From positions 41,041,469 through 41,105,468 of the forward strand of contig OZ020485.1 in NCBI GenBank assembly GCA_963971405.1: 64,000 nt of DNA. The letters run 5' to 3'. Under the pieces are notes generated by a model. The model made no database searches. It worked only from the letters and a program-made list of their open reading frames with translations, and had not been told where the DNA came from. The position numbers and the translations under genes are program-made. Source of the stretch: Psococerastis gibbosa. Taxonomy: Eukaryota > Arthropoda > Insecta > Psocodea > Psocidae. This document shows, piece by piece, positions 60,901 through 64,000 of the stretch (position 1 is its first letter; each line of letters starts with the position of its first letter).

Positions 60901-63086
60901 TAGGTAGGTTCTGAAATCAATAGATACGGTACCCAACTCCTGGAAAATTTTCTCATGTACCTACCACGCTATCAAAATGCAATGTGCCACCATCTGTGCT
61001 GCTACAGTGCCGGATATTACTTTACGGTTAAGGATATTCTCAATTGAAAAGTATTGTCTTGGTTGTCAGTCCATCAGCTTGCAGGTAACTCCTCCAAATT
61101 GAGAAGTTATTGGCGTAGGTGATTAAGACACAGTAGTCTCCAAATTATAGTTGCAAGATTCTAGCGTGTCGGTGGCAGTGACGAAGGTTGCCAAGAGCGC
61201 TTTAACCATTTCGCAGAGTTCCTCGAATATTTATGAAAGCCCGGATGTTAATCTAATTGTGGTGTGTCACCCCCTGCTCAAGACTTTGGCACCCTCCCGG
61301 AAGGATGTCCAGCTGGCTCTGACCTTATTATTCTCCGCTTCTCATGTTACAAGGGCGGCTGCCCGCGTTTCCATACCCTTTAGCACATTTTCACGCGACG
61401 TTTACAGCCACTCGGTTTTGACATTGTAAGGCAAAAATGTTCCGGGGAAACGTGAACACCCTGTCACATGTAGTTCGCTGGCTTTGGGTTTTACAATTGG
61501 AAAAGGAACTCCTCATCTCGATCCATTGTACAGTACAGGAGTATTGGATGTGGTGCGTGGAACGATTGATTTTGAAAATGTACTTTCTGAGAACCCATGC
61601 ACGACCTTTTTCGGCATTTTTCATATTATCTTCAAAACTCAGTATCTACAAAGGTCGCATTAATGAACCCTTATTGAGGATTTTGCCATGAGTTGTTACA
61701 TGCTGGATTGGCTCGAACCAGGAAATAGGCAACAAGAATAACATACAGTGTATAATAACAAGAGTCTTGTAAACTTTAAACATCGACATACAGCCACATG
61801 CTTGCATAAAGTAGTTGTAATTGCTCAAATTGAGACGAATTTCCTGGTACTCGTATTAATATAAGCCCAGAGTGCGATATTAAACGAAAAATATAAATGT
61901 CGAATGGAAGACATGATGGTCGTAAATCTCGGGGGAGTAACATGTGTGGTCCCATTTCAGTTTCTCCAGCGTATCCTACACTTACGCACGCTTACTTAGC
62001 TGAATTTATTGAAGTTTTGAGAGTTATAAAATCTTTTGTTGTTTCGGCCATCGTCTTGTCCCCAAGTCGATTGGAAATACAATGCTATAATAACGTTAAT
62101 GAATCGGTTCACAGTCTTGTGTGTTGCGTTGTAGGATTTACTGCAAGTATGGTGGACATTGATTAATTTTTCATTTTTTGCTTTAAATAACTTAAGGGGA
62201 ATGTGGTAAATTGCTGGGATTGAGCTACGATAAATCACCAAGCAGTATCGACTTCGATGGCAAGGCGGTGCTTGAACTTGTGCGAGTCTTTACACGCCAT
62301 GCGATCGGAGACGTGTCGTAACTCAACGCGGGTACTAACCTAAAATTGTCTTTATTTTCCATATGGGGGAATTTTGGTGTTTCACTCTTACCATTAAGAG
62401 GTCAATCGGATACGGTCATTAAATTGTATGTATGTGATTAACCTTATAAAAATGTATTTTTAATTTTTTTTTGTTTGTTGAATAAAATACGTTATAATGT
62501 TAATAGTAAAACAACTTGACTGCTGATTCCAAATCTAAAAAATAGTTTTTCTGTTATACTTACGGTTAGCTTCTTTGGTGGACTATGGGTGTATATTTCT
62601 TTGCAATCAAAGATTTGTGGTACCTACAGCCAGTAATACCATTTACATTTCATTACAGTTCAGAACTTCAGATATTGCCGTATGATACTCAGCGCCCTTT
62701 TCAACAGATATTTTACATTTGTCGTAAATAATCTTACTTCGTAGTAACTACATAAAAGCACCATCCAGCAATACCTGAATGATTGTATAAAAACTAAGAA
62801 GCTCTTAAATTTCTACAGGGACATTACCGAGATGTTTTCGTTTGGTTGACAGGAAAATTGTGAAGAATTTTCTGAAAGTGTATCCCTCCAGTGCGACCTG
62901 TTAGTGCAAGCTCTGCTGGAGCGAAAGCAAGACTTACTGGACTTTATTCGGCAAGAAAAAGATGAGAAATTGAGGTCGCTCAAGGATCAAGTTACGTCGT
63001 GCACGTGTAAGCTACAGCAGACGACGGGGCTGCTGCAGTTCTGCATAGAAGCTCTCAAGGAAACTGATGCTGCTGCTTTTCTGCAG
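21981..63086 (+). CDS. Trim9: TRIM9/TRIM67-type RING E3 ubiquitin ligase, 5' part of the gene
   Basis: Exons seen: 21981-22736 (coding from 22005), 60755-60850 and 62853-63086. All junctions are phase 0, giving 354 residues in frame. The order is a split RING (7-101), B-box 1 (138-168), B-box 2 (200-231) and a coiled coil (about 245-354). The long RING insert and the sequence MEEELRCPAC..LPCCHALC are characteristic of TRIM9 and TRIM67, which act in neurons on netrin/DCC-dependent axon guidance and vesicle fusion. Arthropods normally have one such gene (Trim9; MADD-2 in nematodes). The COS box, FN3 and SPRY domains must lie beyond the window. The first coding intron is 38,018 bp and the second is 2,002 bp. 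Confidence 0.92.
22005..22736 (+). CDS. Trim9: TRIM9 first coding exon: RING and two B-boxes
   Basis: It encodes 244 residues. RING zinc ligands are C7, C10, C22, H24, C27 and C30, then C98 and C101 after an acidic, serine-rich insert of about 67 residues. B-box 1 ligands include C138, C141, C152, C155, C160 and C163. B-box 2 has C200, H203, C212, C215, C220, C223, H228 and H231. The start is fixed by an in-frame TGA two codons upstream (21999-22001) within the same exon. The exon ends AAG before GTAAGA. GC content is well above the surrounding DNA, as expected of coding sequence here. Confidence 0.95.
22797..23235. other. Intron start, nothing recognised
   Basis: Unique-looking AT-rich intronic DNA. 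Confidence 0.4.
23236..23349. mobile_element. Palindromic Harbinger-like MITE H6, left end missing
   Basis: It is a hairpin whose right end reads GGTGGAATATGCGCC followed by TTA. The apex is GTGGTAGCAGACATTAAAG. The outer left arm (about 25 bp) is lost. Confidence 0.75.
23605..23715 (+). repeat. Dispersed repeat R1, copy 1
   Basis: CATGCGATCGGAGGCGTGTC and following bases recur at about 62298-62340. The rest of the repeat (AGAGGTCAATCGGAT) continues at about 23972 after an inserted retroposon X copy, and at 62398 in the other copy. Confidence 0.7.
23721..23957 (+). mobile_element. Retroposon X, copy 1
   Basis: It begins GCCGGCCGCCTTACCAAG and ends CCAACCATACTACTACT. It matches the 50794 copy almost base for base. 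An imperfect duplication (ACCCGAGGCA / ACCGACAGAGGCA) flanks it. It splits dispersed repeat R1. Confidence 0.78.
24020..25130. other. Intronic DNA, no gene
   Basis: Nothing is recognised except a C-run at 24909-24922, like those of the local hAT MITEs but without clear ends. Confidence 0.4.
25131..25405. repeat. Tandem duplication carrying a hAT right end
   Basis: Two adjacent copies of about 135 bp (25131-25265 and 25266-25405) share CTATCGTTACGCCACTG, then TTTTCTGTCCAAAAATACT and GCTACAATCAACTCT. As at 1330-1581, the duplicated unit begins inside a hAT-like terminus. Confidence 0.78.
25406..25915. other. Intronic DNA, nothing recognised
   Basis: No repeat match or open frame of interest. 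Confidence 0.4.
25916..26759 (+). mobile_element. F1 repeat, copy 3
   Basis: A full-length copy from AAGAACCGGTCCGAGTTTAC to ATAAATTGGAAAGCAATT. It has a G-run at 26031-26045 and a short CAGA tract at 26615-26632. Confidence 0.85.
26815..27250 (-). mobile_element. F1 repeat fragment
   Basis: A diverged inverted fragment containing TACGAAATGTCTGTCTG, AAAACGGCTCCAATTATTTC and a changed left segment (TTTCTTTAGGATAGGG), as in copy 2. Confidence 0.65.
27505..27588 (-). mobile_element. 84-bp tRNA-derived retroposon (solo tRNA head)
   Basis: On the minus strand it has A box TGGCGTAGAGG and B box GGTTCGAGTCC, followed by a T-rich pol III stop-like run. It is flanked by a perfect 12-bp duplication, GTAAGCATTGCT, at 27493-27504 and 27589-27600. 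The T arm and anticodon stem do not pair well, so a working tRNA gene is unlikely. Confidence 0.82.
27640..28325. other. Intronic DNA, nothing recognised
   Basis: Of mixed composition and not matching any repeat in the window. Confidence 0.4.
28389..28770. mobile_element. Composite palindromic MITE (hairpin within hairpin)
   Basis: The outer hairpin has ends GGTGCCCATTCCACCGACC and its complement, flanked by TTT at 28386-28388 and 28771-28773. The apex reads GTAGTAGCAGACATCC. In its loop sits an inner palindrome, 28460-28691, with ends GGCGTCGTTTCCACCGACC and GGAAACCCCGCC flanked by TTA and TAA. Confidence 0.82.
29042..29436. mobile_element. FB fold-back MITE with TTAA duplication, copy 2
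   Basis: TTAA at 29038-29041 and 29437-29440. The ends are GAGGACATGCTACGTAG and CTACGTAGCATGTCGCC. The arms contain AAATTTGTTGTTTTTAT, inverted at the right. The empty site exists in retroposon X at 46830. Confidence 0.88.
29498..29623. mobile_element. hAT-type MITE (126 bp)
   Basis: The ends are CGAGGCCGTAACCAG and CTGGCTACGGTCTTG. The 8-bp duplication GTGGATCC at 29490-29497 and 29624-29631 is perfect. Confidence 0.88.
29632..30327. other. Low-repeat intronic DNA, partly duplicated at 38277
   Basis: 29940-30045 resembles 38277-38385 (both hold TTTTTACAAATTTGATTC and AATGCATCGGG). The rest matches nothing in the window and is less AT-rich than its surroundings. Function unknown. Confidence 0.5.
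30331..30639. mobile_element. Palindromic MITE, composite derivative
   Basis: The left end is GGCGCTTATTCCACCGACC and the right end GGTCGGTGGAAACCCCGCC, with TAA at 30328-30330 and 30640-30642. The left outer arm (GGCTAGGGCTAAATAC..GACGTGCTAACAGACATTC) is joined to the inner palindrome, but the right outer arm is missing. Confidence 0.8.
30909..31121 (-). mobile_element. tRNA-derived SINE, copy E
   Basis: Minus copy. Tail (AAAT)n at the left; B-box complement GGACTCGAACC at about 31057-31067; head ends TACATGTCCTGA. Confidence 0.87.
31412..31551. mobile_element. Palindromic Harbinger-like MITE H7 (140 bp)
   Basis: The ends are GGCGCTTATTCCGTCAA and TTGGTGGAATAGACGCC. TTA at 31409-31411 and 31552-31554 is perfect. 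The apex is GTGGTAGCAGACATTTTTAG. This is the cleanest small member. Confidence 0.88.
31556..31942. mobile_element. FB fold-back MITE, copy 3
   Basis: The left TTAA (31552-31555) overlaps the target duplication of the preceding MITE. The right flank is TCAA. The arms hold TACGTAGAAAATTGGCACCC and its inverse. Confidence 0.8.
31947..32910. other. Intronic DNA with a G-rich patch
   Basis: A 159-codon open frame starts at 32117 but has no family features. A G-run at 32371-32392 resembles a hAT arm. TTGAATATATAACACTATAG at 32650-32669 is inverted at 36820-36839. Confidence 0.4.
32911..33755 (-). mobile_element. F1 repeat, copy 4
   Basis: Minus full-length copy from TTGCTTTCCAATTTATACG to CTCGGACCGGTTCTT. 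It has a (TGTC)n tract at 33040-33064 and a C-run at 33625-33639. Confidence 0.85.
33922..34080. mobile_element. Harbinger-like MITE fragment
   Basis: The left end GGCGGCTATTCCACTGG is preceded by TAA. The arm resembles H1-H3 (CTTCAAATTTGATTTTGT) with an inverted CCAAATTTG further on. The right end is missing at the junction with F1 sequence. Confidence 0.6.
34081..34664. mobile_element. Rearranged F1 fragments, head to head
   Basis: 34081-34405 is minus-orientation F1 (AAAGCGGCTCCAACGATTTC..ACCGGACAGGCTGC). 34406-34664 switches to plus orientation (GAGGTATGATTTTTGTGAAC..TTTAAATTGGAGAGCAA). Confidence 0.75.
34667..34748 (-). mobile_element. tRNA-derived SINE, copy F, 3' end only
   Basis: The tail and AACCAACCTAGCGGAGTTAG block are present. 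The tRNA-like head is absent, so the copy is 5'-truncated. Confidence 0.75.
34862..35668 (+). mobile_element. F1 repeat, copy 5, with a hAT-like insert
   Basis: Plus copy from AGAACCGGTCCGAGATTAC. A segment at about 35018-35150 matches the hAT-type MITE at 29498 (GAGGTAACCTCAATAAATTT..ACTCCATTCTATC) and adds a second G-run. It lacks the right terminus and abuts copy 6 head to tail. Confidence 0.78.
35669..36520 (-). mobile_element. F1 repeat, copy 6
   Basis: Minus copy ending ACTCGGACCGGTTCTTA. With copy 5 it forms a large inverted pair of about 1.65 kb. Confidence 0.83.
36521..37029. other. Intronic DNA, nothing recognised
   Basis: Moderate GC and no repeat match, apart from the short inverted copy of 32650-32669 at 36820-36839. 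Confidence 0.4.
37030..37200 (+). repeat. Dispersed repeat R2, copy 1
   Basis: TCAATGGTAAGCTTGTCTCA, GGTGTAGGTTGACATCGAG and GTCGTTGGCATTGG recur in the same order at 40983-41145. Class unknown. Confidence 0.72.
37201..37636. other. Intronic DNA, nothing recognised
   Basis: No feature was found. Confidence 0.4.
37637..38023. mobile_element. Composite palindromic MITE H5
   Basis: The outer ends are GGCGCTTATTCCACCTGCC and GGTAGGTGAAATAAGCGCC, with TTA at 37634-37636 and 38024-38026. The apex is GTGGTAGCAGATATCATTAA. An inner palindrome, 37708-37952, with ends GGCGGGGTTTCCACCGACC and GGTCGGTGGAAACCCCGCC, sits exactly in the loop. Confidence 0.85.
38277..38385 (+). repeat. Second copy of the 29940-30045 segment
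   Basis: It shares TTTTTACAAATTTGATTC, then TTCTCC..AATGCATCGGG and ACTACATTTCT in order, with several indels. Confidence 0.65.
38386..40982. other. Intronic DNA, 2.6 kb, no recognised element
   Basis: It contains an AT-rich block (38900-39060), a C-run at 39617-39626, and a less AT-rich part at 40000-40330. No gene or repeat family was found. Confidence 0.4.
40983..41145 (+). repeat. Dispersed repeat R2, copy 2
   Basis: It pairs with 37030-37200. The minus strand has an open frame including PNANDPHGFRTLFALFEFL, partly kept in the other copy (PNANDLMDFGHYLYYF), so this may be a fragment of a retroelement protein. Confidence 0.7.
41655..42025. mobile_element. FB fold-back MITE, copy 4 (AGGAAATTGGCAGCCCG type)
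   Basis: Long inverted arms begin GTACAGCCCGTAGGAAATTG and end GGGCTGCCAATTTCCTAC. The TTAA flanks are degraded (TTGT and TTAT). Confidence 0.8.
42032..42252. mobile_element. Palindromic Harbinger-like MITE H3 (221 bp)
   Basis: The ends are GGCGGCTATTCCACCGGCG and CGCCGGTGGAATAGCCGCC. TAA at 42029-42031 and 42253-42255 is perfect. The right arm is shortened. It adjoins the FB element. Confidence 0.87.
42256..43400. other. Intronic DNA with G-run and AT-rich tracts
   Basis: A G-run lies at 42488-42497. There are (TTA)n-like stretches near 42957-43010 and 43195-43215. Near 43325-43350 there is a short inverted repeat, GTCCAGGGAGTACTGGAC, like that near 5785. No gene was found. Confidence 0.45.
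43401..43620 (+). mobile_element. tRNA-derived SINE, copy G
   Basis: Full-length plus copy. A box TAGCGTAGTGG, B box GGTTCGAGTCC, tail (TTTA)n. Confidence 0.9.
43670..43805 (-). pseudogene. LINE C-terminal fragment (relative of 6612)
   Basis: Its reverse complement matches 6720-6880 closely: it encodes the RWIYQVLEDVQATGTRD..LAAEDRPRWGGVV type tail with stops. Confidence 0.68.
43930..44745 (+). pseudogene. Non-LTR reverse transcriptase, C-terminal half, broken
   Basis: The catalytic box YADDIALLAESEEELR is at 43947-43994. KINKSKTKVM, TYLGSKITSHG, SLVWSILLYGCETW and CYRRILRIPW follow, then in a third frame GRPRNQYPQQVKNDLG and WRHRC. A stop (44217) and at least two frameshifts split it. This is the common LINE RT end (RTE/CR1-like; clade undecided). 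Its N-terminal endonuclease is absent. Confidence 0.85.
45355..45435 (-). mobile_element. tRNA-derived SINE, copy H, 3' end only
   Basis: It has the ACTAAACCAACCTAGTGGAG block and tail only. It lies directly before copy I. Confidence 0.7.
45440..45655 (-). mobile_element. tRNA-derived SINE, copy I
   Basis: Near full-length minus copy with tail (AAAT)n. Body GGGCTATAAAGCCCTCTC. The head ends at ATCTACATG. Confidence 0.86.
45675..45775 (-). mobile_element. tRNA-derived SINE head, second unit
   Basis: ATGCCCTCTGAAGCATGACC, AAGTGTGGGACTCTAACC and CTACACTACATGTTC repeat the head half of the SINE just beside copy I, so these form a dimer or nested pair. Confidence 0.72.
45776..46501. other. Intronic DNA, nothing recognised
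   Basis: Mixed composition, with no match to the repeat families named here. Confidence 0.4.
46502..46890 (+). mobile_element. Retroposon X, copy 3 (long form)
   Basis: It starts ATACCAAGTTGTATCCAC, passes through CGGAATCCACTATAATCAGG and GCTGACAGGGTTGCTTAAAA, and ends in an A-rich tail (AAAACAAAAACAAAAA). It carries the intact TTAA at about 46831 that is filled by FB elements in copies 2 and 5. Confidence 0.8.
47428..47650 (-). mobile_element. tRNA-derived SINE, copy J
   Basis: Full-length minus copy with few differences from copies A and G. Confidence 0.88.
47989..48130. mobile_element. Palindromic Harbinger-like MITE H8 (142 bp)
   Basis: The ends are GGCGGGGTTTCCACGTACG and GTGGAAACCCCACC. 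TAA at 47986-47988 and 48131-48133. The apex is GTGGTAGCAGACATTTTTAG, shared with H7, although the arms (GGTCAATGAGAAATATG) differ. Confidence 0.86.
48134..49107. other. Low-repeat intronic DNA
   Basis: 48230-48640 is less AT-rich than the rest of the intron and matches nothing else in the window. It could be a conserved non-coding element, but nothing in the sequence proves that. Confidence 0.4.
49108..49372 (+). mobile_element. MITE G, copy 2 (right end missing)
   Basis: It begins GCAGCCCCATTATGGCAATT and follows copy 1 (20905) through TTTTTTAATACCGCATTAGT and GCGGGAAATTCAAAT. It has a 60-bp insertion and no right terminal repeat. Confidence 0.75.
49373..49914. other. Intronic DNA, nothing recognised
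   Basis: No feature was found. Confidence 0.4.
49915..50780 (-). mobile_element. F1 repeat, copy 7
   Basis: Full-length minus copy from ATTGCTTTCCAATTTATATG to AACTCGGACCGGTTCTT. It has a TGTC/CGCT tract at 50041-50074 and a C-run at 50649-50665. Confidence 0.86.
50794..51030 (+). mobile_element. Retroposon X, copy 4, with perfect target duplication
   Basis: The element is 237 bp. TATCTCAGGGGAG is found at 50781-50793 and 51031-51043. It starts GCCGGCCGCCATACTAAG and ends in ACTACTAC. A 13-bp duplication plus a simple-sequence 3' end indicates retroposition. No tRNA boxes were found; it may be a SINE of another origin or a 5'-truncated LINE. Confidence 0.85.
51329..51721. repeat. Inverted repeat with 70-bp arms
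   Basis: 51329-51398 and 51652-51721 are inverted copies of about 90 percent identity (shared core TTAACAAAGGGTTAGTTGGA). The loop of about 250 bp contains a degenerate tRNA-like SINE head (GTGGTTGAGTCG..AGTTCAAATTC, 51497-51556). Confidence 0.75.
51722..52370. other. Intronic DNA with a G-run
   Basis: A G-run at 51998-52008. Nothing else was recognised. Confidence 0.4.
52371..52800 (+). repeat. Interspersed element with internal GC-rich tandem repeats
   Basis: It begins TCTCTATATATAAAAATGAA and contains GTGAACGGCTGGGCCGATTT, a motif seen at the ends of many arthropod transposons (Helitron-like or other; not decided). At 52556-52650 a 35-36-bp unit (GAGGTCCCGAAGGGGCGAGC..) is repeated about three times. 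Confidence 0.55.
52801..55040. other. Intronic DNA, 2.2 kb, no recognised element
   Basis: It contains (TTA)n near 52905-52925, overlapping short open frames on both strands at 53286-53784 without a recognisable family, and GCAAGATGGCGGC (a YY1/Pho-like site) near 54284-54296. Confidence 0.4.
55041..55770. repeat. Tandem duplication, one copy interrupted by an FB MITE
   Basis: TTCTCAGCCACAAGCCTTA appears at 55043-55061 and 55584-55602. The following sequence (ATAGG.GAAT/ATCGTTAAAA .. AATACAGGAAGAAA .. CACAATACGAGTATATGCT) is repeated at 55438-55568 and 55612-55770. The first copy is opened by the MITE at 55063. Confidence 0.8.
55063..55418. mobile_element. FB fold-back MITE, copy 5
   Basis: The left TTAA is at 55059-55062. 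The arms start AAGTAGAAAATTGGCATCCC. The outer right arm is lost (ends near CAACAAATTTAATG). Confidence 0.78.
55771..56299. other. Intronic DNA, nothing recognised
   Basis: No feature was found. Confidence 0.4.
56300..56790 (-). mobile_element. Retroposon X, copy 5 (fragment), opened by an FB MITE
   Basis: GACGCCTGCTTTCAGCATTT (56303-56322) and, after the MITE, CCTGACGGGGGGAGTGAGTC and CTTGAGGCACCCTAAGGGCA match the reverse complement of the 46740-46865 part of copy 3. About 12 bp (GCAACCCTGTCA) are missing at the right junction. Confidence 0.75.
56332..56714. mobile_element. FB fold-back MITE, copy 6
   Basis: TTAA at 56328-56331. It starts GAGGATATGTCACGTAG and ends TTTTCTACGTAGC. It is inserted at the TTAA of retroposon X used by copy 2, in a host copy of opposite orientation. 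Confidence 0.82.
56791..57453. other. Intronic DNA, nothing recognised
   Basis: No repeat match. The GC-rich part near 57245-57300 has no open family frame. Confidence 0.4.
57454..57580. mobile_element. Small imperfect hairpin MITE
   Basis: ACTACCCGACCACTATA at the left pairs with TATCGTGGTCAGGTAGT at the right, and TGGCATTTGGAA pairs with TTCCAAGTGCCA. Only one copy is in the window, so the family is unproven. Confidence 0.5.
57581..59333. other. Intronic DNA, 1.75 kb, nothing recognised
   Basis: A G-run at 57806-57823. 58920-59160 is less AT-rich. No gene was found. Confidence 0.4.
59337..59463. mobile_element. Palindromic Harbinger-like MITE H9
   Basis: The ends are GGCGGCTCTCACACTG and CAGCGTGAGAGCCGC, preceded by TAA and followed by TTAA. 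It has the GGCGGC terminus of the group but CTCACAC in place of TTCCACC, and no GGTAGCAG apex. Confidence 0.75.
59491..59714. mobile_element. MITE with 21-bp terminal inverted repeats
   Basis: TTACAAACGTGGCCAACTCC and its near-perfect inverse GGAGTTGGCCATGTTTGTAA bound 224 bp. No second copy is in the window. Confidence 0.7.
59715..60720. other. 3' part of the giant intron
   Basis: A 110-codon minus-strand frame at 59957-60289 has no family features. The branch point and acceptor region of TRIM9 exon 2 follow. Confidence 0.45.
60755..60850 (+). CDS. Trim9: TRIM9 second coding exon (coiled coil start)
   Basis: 32 codons, acceptor TTTTATTTCAG, donor GTAAGT, phase 0 at both ends. It encodes TELSLNLQQLSEKARSTTEF followed by IQRLKTMADQVT, the TRIM9-family segment just after B-box 2, with heptad-like leucines. 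Confidence 0.92.
60851..62852 (+). other. TRIM9 intron (2,002 bp)
   Basis: GTAAGT..TTGACAG. It contains dispersed repeat R1 (62270-62450) and otherwise unique DNA. Confidence 0.88.
62270..62450 (+). repeat. Dispersed repeat R1, copy 2
   Basis: CATGCGATCGGAGACGTGTC..GGGTACTAAC, then AGAGGTCAATCGGATACGG, match 23660-24015 without the retroposon that splits that copy. Confidence 0.7.
62853..63086 (+). CDS. Trim9: TRIM9 third coding exon (coiled coil)
   Basis: 78 codons, phase 0, donor GTAAGG. The segment begins ENCEEFSESVSLQCDLLVQA and continues through the RKQDLLDFIRQEKDEK helix to KLQQTTGLLQFCIEALKETD and AAAFLQ. It matches the coiled-coil end of vertebrate TRIM9/67, with the QTTGL..C.E..KE.D pattern just before the COS box. 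Confidence 0.95.
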
Positions 63087-64000
63087 GTAAGGTCTTCTAA
63101 CTCTTCTTAATGCAATGCTTGCTACAGCTTACTAGAAAGAGCGTTTGATACTAATAAAATAAGCTTTTTCCATTTTAATTTTGATGTTACCCCCATGATA
63201 ATACAATTTGCAAGCGTTTGATGCGGCATGCAATGATAGCGGGTGTAACCATATACATTATACATAAATCAGACTGGTGGCATGAGAAATTGGCGGCAGG
63301 GAAAATTTGCTGTGCATTAATTTGTCAGATTTGCGATCGGTATTCTTGATAATGAAGTGAGTTTGTCAACGCCCCATTGTTCGCGCACGTCCTTGTCTCG
63401 CCCCTCCTTGTATTTCTTCTCACTTCATCTGCATTTTACCTTCTTTGATGAGACCACGGTGCAGCATCGGAATGGAATATCATCAGGCTCCAACTTTCCA
63501 TTTTTTAATATAAGTTACTTACAACGAGTAGGTCTGCAGTTTGGTTTGTTTGCGTTCTTTTGTTCTTTTTTTTTGTTCTATATAAAAAAGAACAAAAGAA
63601 CGTAAATATCATCGTAAATACCATCGGGATTAAACATCATCAGGCTCCGACTTCCAATTTTTCAATGTAAGTTAAAAAACCTAACAAACCATTGCACTCT
63701 TCCGCAGTATCGAAATATTAGGTCTTGCAACAATCTGAATCTGACTTTAACTACTCGTTGATTCTTACTAGGGGGAAGTATCCTGACAAAAACTCACAAT
63801 TTTTCTCATCACCGATTGAAATAAAATTAGAGTCTGTGCTCTAACCACGGAGGGGGTTTTTGCCCCTCTGCGTTAACCAATATTAACTATTATTTTTGAC
63901 CAAACCTCACCCTTCGGAAAGGAGTAACAGCTGGATTTGTGCTATGAAATAGATCAATCTTGGTTTGAATTCCATCTGTAGAAATTCATTAATTTCATGT
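63087..64000 (+). other. TRIM9 intron, truncated by the window
   Basis: A perfect hairpin of GTTCTTTTGTTCTT-type arms lies at 63551-63601. The segment TATCATCAGGCTCC..TAAGTTA (63478-63519) is repeated diverged at 63633-63676. No exon was found before 64000. Confidence 0.6.

Overview
The window is nuclear DNA from an animal, most likely an arthropod and perhaps a crustacean. It is AT-rich and intron-rich, and it has hAT elements, tRNA-derived SINEs, non-LTR retrotransposon remnants and many hairpin MITEs. No species can be named from the sequence. Two genes can be reconstructed. Nearly everything else is transposable-element sequence.

Gene 1 (minus strand, 1853-8816) is a complete secreted pancreatic-lipase-family hydrolase in seven exons. 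The spliced frame stays open through all six junctions (323 codons plus stop). It has a signal peptide, a Ser/Asp/His triad and a very short lid loop. A TATA box and initiator lie just upstream, and a polyadenylation signal follows the stop. Intron 4 appears to be a GC-AG intron.

Gene 2 (plus strand, 21981 to beyond the window) is the 5' half of a TRIM9/TRIM67-type E3 ubiquitin ligase (Drosophila Trim9 / C. elegans MADD-2 family). One exon carries the RING with its long insert and both B-boxes (22005-22736). After a 38,018-bp intron come two coiled-coil exons (60755-60850 and 62853-63086). The COS, FN3 and SPRY part lies beyond position 64000. A CpG-rich patch near 12.6 kb could be its promoter and a non-coding first exon.

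Layout: 1-1850 holds a hAT element and a tandem duplication. 1853-8862 is the lipase gene with LINE, hAT and minisatellite sequence in its introns. 8863-21980 is repeat-rich intergenic or 5' intronic DNA. 22005-22736 is the main TRIM9 exon. 22737-60754 is its giant intron. 60755-64000 holds the next two exons.

The most interesting material is the repeat ecology. (a) Palindromic MITEs with 3-bp TWA target duplications share terminal bases (GGCG..TTCCAC) and an apical GGTAGCAG motif, but have unrelated arms; one type sits in the loop of another at two or three loci. (b) TTAA-flanked fold-back elements occupy the same TTAA of an unclassified retroposon at two loci, with a paralogous empty site at a third. 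(c) A roughly 0.85-kb repeat present in about eight copies carries a poly-G tract and a (CAGA)n tract. (d) An 84-bp tRNA-like retroposon and a 91-bp insert have perfect 12- and 15-bp target duplications. No operon, phage, CRISPR or defence system was found.
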